From Maea johnstoni (lineage: Eukaryota; Annelida; Polychaeta; Spionida; Magelonidae): a stretch of 64,000 nucleotides of DNA. The position numbers were made by a program, and so were the translations under genes. Below are positions 57,201-64,000 of this stretch, piece by piece. Where the stretch lies: NCBI GenBank assembly GCA_963942565.1, contig OZ012699.1, forward strand, positions 26,942,767 to 27,006,766. The letters are read 5' to 3'. Positions within the stretch are counted from its first letter, which is position 1. Each line of letters begins with the position of its first letter. A model generated the notes under the pieces. The model made no database searches, had not been told where the DNA came from, and was given only the letters and a program-made list of their open reading frames with translations.

Positions 57201-60180
57201 GGGAAAATTACAAAGTTTGTGTTTCTGATGTATTTTTTAACACTATTAGGTATGATAGAAAGATAAAGAAGTTCAAAGAATGGGAATTTTTTTTGAAATT
57301 GTTCTAGACTGATATTTAATGTACATTCACAAACTGGCTCTTATAGTTGTATTTCTTGGCACTATTAGGTGTGATAAAAAGATAAAGAAATTCAAAAATA
57401 GGGAAGTTTTTTTAAGTGCGGATTTAGATAGAAATCTTATGAAAAGTTTGGAAGATATGTGTTTCAGATGTATTTTTTGGCACTATTAGGTGTGATAAAA
57501 AGATAAAGAAGTTCAAATAAAAGGAAATTGTTTTAAATTGCTCCAAACTGATATTAATGTCTATTCACAAACTTGGTTTTTGATTAAAAAGTCTGTAAGT
57601 ATCATCAGCAGCATTACAAGTGTGTATCAGTCTATTTTAGGTTTAAGTACAAAGTTATTGCATGCATATTGGGTTTCTGGTAGTGCTGGACCTGCTTTAG
57701 TGGCGGAAGATCATGGCCAGGGGCATATGTCCCTTAAGGGGCCATATGGTTGATATTTGTGCATGTTTGCATTCAGGCAGTGTTTGGCCATTTTCATGTA
57801 AAGGTAAGTCACGGACTAAAGTTCTTCAGGCAGCAGCATATTAGTTGTGGCAAGCATGCTGCTGGTGGGGTTTTGTTGGCTGTCATTTGCAGTGCTGGTT
57901 GTAGGCTTTTCCCATTCATGTTTGGTGATCTACTGGATTAGTGGTGGTGAGTTTGCCATAGTTTCTTGGATAGCTAGGAGTGGGTTATAGTTTTCGAAAA
58001 TATTTGAGGGAGGGTTTTAGATAGAATTCTTTTGAAAAAATTGAGGGATATGTGTTTCAGTTGTATTTTTTGGCACTATTAGGTATGATAAAAAGATAAA
58101 GAATTTCAGTGGAAGGGAAATGTTTTAACTGTCCAGGTTTGGGGGTTTTGGAGCATTTTTCCAGGGAAAAAATTGAATAGTTTGTGTTTCTGATGTATTT
58201 ATTGGCACTATTAGGTATGATAAAAAGATAAAGAAGTTCAAGAAAGTTGAATTTTTTTTAAAATGTTCTAAGCTGATATTTAATGTCCATTCACAAGCTT
58301 GGCTCTTATAGTTCATCATCAGGTAGCAAAATCACATAATCCAGGAACATATGCCCCTTAAGGGACCATAAGGTTGATCCTTGTGCATGTTTGCACTCAG
58401 GCAGTGTTTGGTCATTTTCATGTAAAGGTAAGTCACGGACTAATGTTCTTCAGGCAGCAGCAGGTAAGTTGTGGCAAGCATGCTATTGGTGGGGTTTTGT
58501 TGACTCTCATTTGCAGTGCAGGATGTGGGCTTTTCCCATTCATGTTTGGTGATCTACTGGATGAGTGATGGTGGGTTTGTCATAGTTTCTTGGATAGCTA
58601 GAAGTGGGTTATAATTTTGGGAAATATTTGGGGGAGGGTTTTAGATAGAATTCTTATGAAAAAATTGTAGGATATGTGTTTCAGATGTATTTTTTGGCAC
58701 TATTAGGTATGATAGAAAGATAAAGAATTTAAGGAAAAAGGAAAATGTTTTAAAATGCTCCAAACATATATTTAATGTCCTTTCACAAAGTTGGCTCGTA
58801 TATTTTTTCATCTGGTTGCAATATCACATGAACCAGGGGCATATGCCCCTAAAGGGAACATAAGGTTGATCCCTGTTCATGTTTGCTTTTAGGCAGTGTT
58901 TGGCCATCTTCATGTAAATGTTTTGTGTTACTTTGATGATATGTCAGATGTCAAATTTTTAACCCCGCCCCCCATCGCTCTCTTTTTCTGAAGTATGTGT
59001 GTTAAAATGTTCATGTTTATATTTGGCGGATAGGCTTAGTGATTAGTTTAGTTTGTCAAAAGTTGCATTTTATTTATGCGTGCTGAATTTTAGGTTATGA
59101 TGAAATTTTTTATTCGCTGTTTAACTGTTGGTCTTTTTTAATATTTGAGAGCCGGCACTTATTTTAATGCATGGGCTTTGTTGTATATACTTAGCTTATG
59201 TGTTAACATTTTGTGTTGTGGGGGAGAGTCACAAGCCTCTGTTAAGGGGGAGTGGATTTTTGGCTGTTGGCAACATGTTTGATTTTGATGTGGTGTTATT
59301 TGCAGGCAGCCAGTCAGTTTGTTACATGCATCAGTGATTGACTTTAACATTTTCAGACAGGAGCAGATTTGGCTCCCAGGATTTTAAGTTTAGGGGCTAT
59401 TAAATTCCTGTGCGGCCACCACGACGGTATGGTTTTGCCAGGGGTGCATTGTCCAGGTTTGGGGATCTTGGGGCATGCTCCCAGGGAAAAGTTTGAAAGG
59501 TTTGTGTTTCAGCTGTATTTTTTTGGCACTATTAGGTATGATGAAAAGATAAAGAATTTCAAAAAAAGGAAAAGTTTTTAAAATGCTTTAAGCTGATATT
59601 TAATGTCCGTTCACAAACTTGGCTCCTATAATTCATCATCTGGTAGCAAAATCACATGGTTCAGGGGCATATGCCCTTTAAGGGACCATAAGGTTGATCC
59701 CTGTGCATGTTTGCATTCTGGCAGTGTTTGGCCATTTTCATGTAAGGGTAAGTCACGGACTAAAGTTCTTCAGGCAGCATTAAGTAAGTTGTGGCAAGCA
59801 TGCTATTGGTGGGGTTTTGTTGACTGTCATTTGCAGTGCAGGATGTGGGCTTTTCCCGTTCATGTTTGGTGATCTACTGGATAGGTGATGGTGGGTGGTG
59901 AGTTTGTCAAAGTTTCTGGATAGCTAGAAGTGGGTTATAGTTTTGGAAAATATTTGAGGGAGGGTTTTAGATAGAAATCTTATGAAAAATTTGAAAGATA
60001 TGTGTTTCAGATGTATTTTTTGGCACTATTAGGTATGATAAAAAGATAAAGAATTTCATAAAAAAGGAAAATGTTTTATAGTGCTCCAAACTGATATTAA
60101 TGTCTATTCACAAACTTGGTTTTTGATTAAAAAGTCTGTAAGTATCATCAGCAGCATTACAAGTGTGTATCAGTCTGTAA
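57201..60180. repeat. Complex tandem array (~500-830-bp periods)
   Basis: The word CACTATTAGGT(A/G)TGATA(A/G)AAAG, followed by ATAAAGAA, occurs eight times, near 57243, 57361, 57482, 58075, 58207, 58700, 59530 and 60026. A larger block (GTTGAT(C/A)...TGTGCATGTTTGCA...TCATGTAAAGGTAAGTCACG) recurs near 57751, 58372 and 59693, with a shorter version near 58866. Unit lengths differ, so it is not a simple satellite. GGTAAGTCACGGAC resembles a splice donor in each unit, but no coding frame persists. A unique part lies at 58940-59360. Confidence 0.85.
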
Positions 60181-60612
60181 CCACTAACGAAAAAACACAA
60201 AAATCAGAAAAATTTCAAAATAGCAAAATATTAAAAAAACAAAAAATTGCAAATGATTAACTACAAAAAGACATACAAGGAATCAACCTCTTGACGCCAC
60301 TGGCGTCTATCTTGTTTTGTCATAGTACCAACAAAATTTTGGCTGAACTGATGTATCCTGGACCTACCCTATAGACCCCAATTGTGAATCTGTGCTAAAA
60401 ACCGCAAATAGCAGTTACCTTGTTTAACCTTGACATAGAAACAATAAAGAATTTCTTGATCTTTTTAAATTTTAGGTTTGTTCCTTTTTCTGTATACCTT
60501 TATCACCCTTTTTTCTGCCTTTACCCTTTATGACTTTTCAAGGTTGCTGTCAACTATATTGTTATTCAAAAGATCCTGTTATGAATTCAATGAATGTAAG
60601 TCTCCATTTCCA
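60181..60612. other. Gene-free stretch ahead of the LINE
   Basis: AT-rich with A-runs. It ends in the left copy of the LINE target duplication (60598-60612). Confidence 0.5.
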
Positions 60613-62248
60613 GAGAAATCAACAAAAAAAATTACCGTTTCTTGTGGAAGGGAAAACCTCTCAAAATTAAAAAAACAACTCTTGAACTCGATATACAAGA
60701 TGGCGGGTTAAAAATGGTCAATGTAGAAACTTTTGAAAAAACTCTCAAGACCAAATGGTTAAAAAGGGTCCTGACAAGTAATGAAATCTGGTCCCTCATT
60801 CCAAAAAGTCACAACATTGATAAGGTTGGAAATTATGGGATAAACTTTTATAAGGAAATATTAACCCTTTAAAAAAAAACATTCTGGGTCTCCATGGTAA
60901 GAGCATTAGAATCCTCCCATCAACTTTTTTCTGAAAAAAACATCATGGATCTTAATATGAACTCCCCCATATGGTTTAACCCTATGATTAACATTGCATT
61001 TGTAAAGAAATGGGAGGATAAAGGGTTAAGGTGTTAGGGAGATGTATTTGAAGAAGATGGATGTCTAAAATCAAGAGAAAAACTATCAGATGATTTTAAC
61101 ATAAAATTCAACTTTATTGATTACACAAGACTTACAAAAGCCATTCCCAAAGAATATATAGTGAGAAATACCGAATTTGATCGAGAAGAAATGAACCCCT
61201 GGTGTCAACAGCATGTACTAGTTTTCTTAGGTGATAACAAGTCTAATCAAATGATTAAACTTGAATTTCTTAACCCTTATGCTGGTTGCTATTTTTACAA
61301 TACAAAAAGATGCAAAAAAAGCAGGAAAATGACTGAAACCCTGGCATGTGGGTACTCATCTGAGAGTACTCTACGAGAGCTATCCAATGAATACCAACAT
61401 AACAAGGTTAAGATGATTTTCATAACTTTTTGCTTTTTGTGCATTAGAAGAAATTAACCTCGGCAGCAGAATGGTTAAAAAAAGAACCTCACCTAAATGT
61501 AATTGATAAGTGGGAAACAATGCTGACGATACCAGATGATCTTTTATTCTGGAACAAAATATTCACACTTTCTAAACAATGCAACCAAAATGTATGGATG
61601 CAAATGTTTCAGTACAAAATACTACATCGTATCCTAGTAACAAACAAGGAACTTTTTCAATATAAGATATTTGAGTTCCCACTATGTAGTTATTGTGGAA
61701 TGGAAGAAGAAACTATACAACATCTTTTCTGTGAATGCGATCTGGCCACATCTATCTGGCAGGAAAAAACAGGGTGGCTAAAAACACATGGCCGCAGTAT
61801 CGAATACTTGAGAGATTCTCAAATAATCCTGGGAGATCCAAAACTGGACCTGGTGATCAACAGAATTATTCTTACTACCAAAGTAGCAATTTTTAAAAAT
61901 AAAGATAAATCTCCTCCGAGGATTGGTCAGATAAAAACAATGCTCAGATCGCAATTCACAATTGAAAAGTTTAACGCAGAAAAAACTAACAAGTTGAAAT
62001 TTTTGAGGGGTTTTTGGGCCCTAATATGGAAAAGTATGAATACTGGACAGAGCTAATAGTTAAAGCTCTCTTTATCTAAACTTTGTTGTTATTATATAGT
62101 CAAAATATCTAACGCCTTGGTGTAATAGGGATTCTACTTTTTGGAATAATGTTTGATATGTGATGTCAAATGTACATGTATTGTCATATTTTTATGTCTG
62201 TTTGAATAAAAATCAGCATTTTTGGCTGAATGCACCAAAATTTAAAAA
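60613..62248 (+). mobile_element. 5'-truncated L1/Tx1-like LINE with target duplication
   Basis: The 3' part of a non-LTR retrotransposon. The coding remnant begins with the reverse-transcriptase end motif ...YRFLWKGKP...DGGLKMVN (from about 60612). A second open part at 61520-62056 carries the C-terminal Cys/His motif C-x2-C-x7-H-x4-C (CSYCG...ETIQHLFCEC), typical of L1/Tx1-type ORF2 ends. The frame is broken by several stops and shifts (for example after KEILTL near 60870) and by a MITE at 61274. The 3' region has AATAAA at about 62204 and an A-rich tail. AAGTCTCCATTTCCA flanks it at 60598-60612 and 62249-62263, a 13-15-base target duplication. Dead copy. Confidence 0.88.
61274..61474 (+). 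mobile_element. piggyBac-like MITE, copy 4, inside the LINE
   Basis: The left tip CCCTTATGCTGG follows TTAA (61270-61273), and TTAA (61475-61478) follows the worn right tip GCAGCAGAATGG. Internal words match copies 1-3. It splits the LINE frame, so it is younger than the LINE insertion. Confidence 0.88.
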
Positions 62249-62444
62249 AAGTCTCCATTTCCATTTTAACGTTAGATAGCCAAGCGGGACAAGTTGAGGG
62301 CATGTTCAGCTTGTCTAAAATGCTGTTTTTTCTATGATTAGATAGTCATGACTATGGGGCTATCTCTTATTTCGATGAGGTGTTTCCGTACTTGGGGCAT
62401 AATCGTCCATATTCTTGTCAATGATACGAAGTATGGGGGTGAAA

Positions 62445-62541
62445 ATGCCGCCAAAACCCACAAAATCCCCTTGTGAATCCAGGGCTCCGTCGCCAGTGAC
62501 TGAGCTTCTGAGTCTGCAGAATGAGCCTAATGAATTCTCAG
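62445..62541 (+). CDS. Weak candidate first coding exon
   Basis: ATG in a fair context (GAAAATGCCG) opens MPPKPTKSPCESRAPSPVTE... and reaches a good splice donor (CTCAG|GTGAAA at 62541). Read on, the frame stops at 62615. The Pro/Ser-rich basic start could be a host protein or a LINE ORF1-like start. No family recognised. Confidence 0.2.
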
Positions 62542-62615
62542 GTGAAATTGAGACGTATCACAAATATACAGTTGAAATGGACACTTTAAAAAAAGGAGCT
62601 TTTGTAACGCTGTGA

Positions 62616-64000
62616 AAAATGAAATAATTTTAATACTTATTAATTTAAAATTTGGGGGAGGGTCTAAGCATATTAAGAATTTGGGGTGGAGAGGGGGAGA
62701 GGTCTAGCATAATTCACAATTGCACCAGGAGCCCTTTGTACTACCAGTTATGACATAAACATTAAATACTTAGGTCAGTTATCTAATGCTTATCCTTATA
62801 ACTTGCATTTTTTCATACTGCCATGGGTATTGACGCTCTGGAGTAACAGTCTGATTGAAAGAATTATCAAAACATCGGATACCAGATAAAATAGCGCAAA
62901 TTACATCTGATAAATGGTACAAGAAGTACAGTCTTAAGAAACATTATTTCGTTAAGCCACATTCAACATAAGATAAGATATAATTCATATTTGTCTCTCC
63001 TTTACAAGAACGCCCAAAGCACCCTATACCAGAGAAAGTAGATTACAACCATGTGGTATATACAGGAGGTGGTGATGAGTAGGGCAGTGCACATGCCCAG
63101 TCCAGCCAGGCTGAGCCCCTGGGAATGAGTGGGGGTACAGATAAGAGTTCATGTGCATAACAATAGTGTCTGACTGGTGTAGGAGCGATTGGCTATTAGT
63201 ACAGTATCACATCTCTTTGATTGATGTCTCTGTCTGAATAAATTGGAATGTTATGATTTGAGCCACACATCAATGATAGAGCAACCGTTAGTAAGATTGA
63301 CATTTCAGTGACAGGTTTAAATTACAAATTATCTTTATTACCCTCTATATTAAAAACACATTTTCAGGAGAAGTCACTGGTTCCTGCTGACTCTTCTCCA
63401 GTCATTTTAGTTATGCTTGAAATGAGATGAAGAACCAGCTCTTAACATTTCCAAACAAAAGTATTACATTACAACAGTTATCAACAATTTAATAGAAAGA
63501 TAAAAATAGTATACCACTAACTAACTTCAAATGCGTTTTTATATCGTGGCATACGCAAAGTAAATAATTTTCGAAAACGTGACCCAATCACGGTCGACGA
63601 ATGACTAATGCGGGACTGTGCTCTATTAATAGCCATGAGCTGCGATAAAACAAGAGGCAAAGGTACATAATTCAGTAATGTGACAAAATTATGAATATTT
63701 CTTTCAATAGAAATATTCTAAACTATTTACAATTTCGATAAAGTTAAAGTTGAACAGTTTTATTCAATCAAATAACTTGTTTAACATTTCATTTATCAAT
63801 TTCATATCTGTTAGCCGAGCTTTTTGAACTTTTGTTACATAAGTTAGGTAGCCCTAACTGTGTGGTCGCAGGGATGTCTGTACCGTGGCCTGCCTTGTGG
63901 ACCACGGCATTGCCAATGACTGCTAGCTGTCTCTCGACCCTGTCCGAATTGAGTCCCTGCTAGGGCATGAAACATTGATGCCTTAGACTTGAAACCAAGC
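62616..64000. other. Gene-free stretch to the window end
   Basis: No domain, repeat partner or credible splice-bounded frame recognised. Confidence 0.45.

Overview
The window looks like nuclear DNA from a non-vertebrate animal, probably an aquatic invertebrate. The evidence is intronless-looking C2H2 zinc-finger exons, splice-site-like signals, an L1/Tx1-type LINE 3' end, a Ty3/Gypsy element, many TIR DNA transposons and MITEs, and long (AT)n tracts. It is AT-rich by eye and carries one 200-N scaffold gap. I cannot name the species. There is no KRAB domain, and the HSGERPFQCN linker style is unlike vertebrate KRAB-ZNF or typical amphioxus ZNF arrays. || Main content: a same-strand (+) tandem cluster of four C2H2 zinc-finger genes, ZNF-A (14868-16817), ZNF-B (25120-25987, 5'-truncated), ZNF-C (40874-43207) and ZNF-D (49568-51505), plus a broken C-terminal remnant at 17507-17800. 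A, C and D share a ~60-residue N-terminus, a 122-bp upstream exon-like block and long 3' flanks. They diverge mainly at DNA-contact residues of the finger helices. All have a C-terminal tail built from ~27-residue tandem repeats, each with a SUMO-consensus-like PIKQE (often also LVKQE). This shared, variable-copy tail is the most distinctive protein feature here. || Layout: 1-13.5 kb is gene-poor and made of nested DNA transposons, including a hAT-like element with a perfect 8-bp target duplication (9647-11884) inside a second hAT-like element, hairpins and a long inverted repeat. 13.5-18.5 kb is the ZNF-A unit. 18.5-25 kb holds one possible SWIM-type exon and repeats. 25-29.6 kb is the ZNF-B unit, split by at least five insertions. 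30-38 kb has microsatellites, a dimeric minisatellite and a young-looking but broken Ty3/Gypsy copy (33105-37713, minus strand). 38.5-44.5 kb is the ZNF-C unit and 47.5-53.3 kb the ZNF-D unit. Between them lies a ~200-bp tandem array rich in AGGTCA nuclear-receptor half-sites. 53.4-57.2 kb has a promoter-like region (two NRF1-like sites, CACGTG boxes, CCAAT boxes) with a nearly identical 861-bp tandem duplication, a second duplication, and what looks like the last exon of an unrecognised gene. 57.2-60.2 kb is a complex tandem array. 60.6-62.25 kb is a 5'-truncated LINE with target duplication. || Because the ZNF units are paralogous, several insertions have an 'empty site' in a sister unit inside the same window. 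This gives direct evidence of element boundaries and target duplications (TTAA for a piggyBac-like MITE, TA for two other families).
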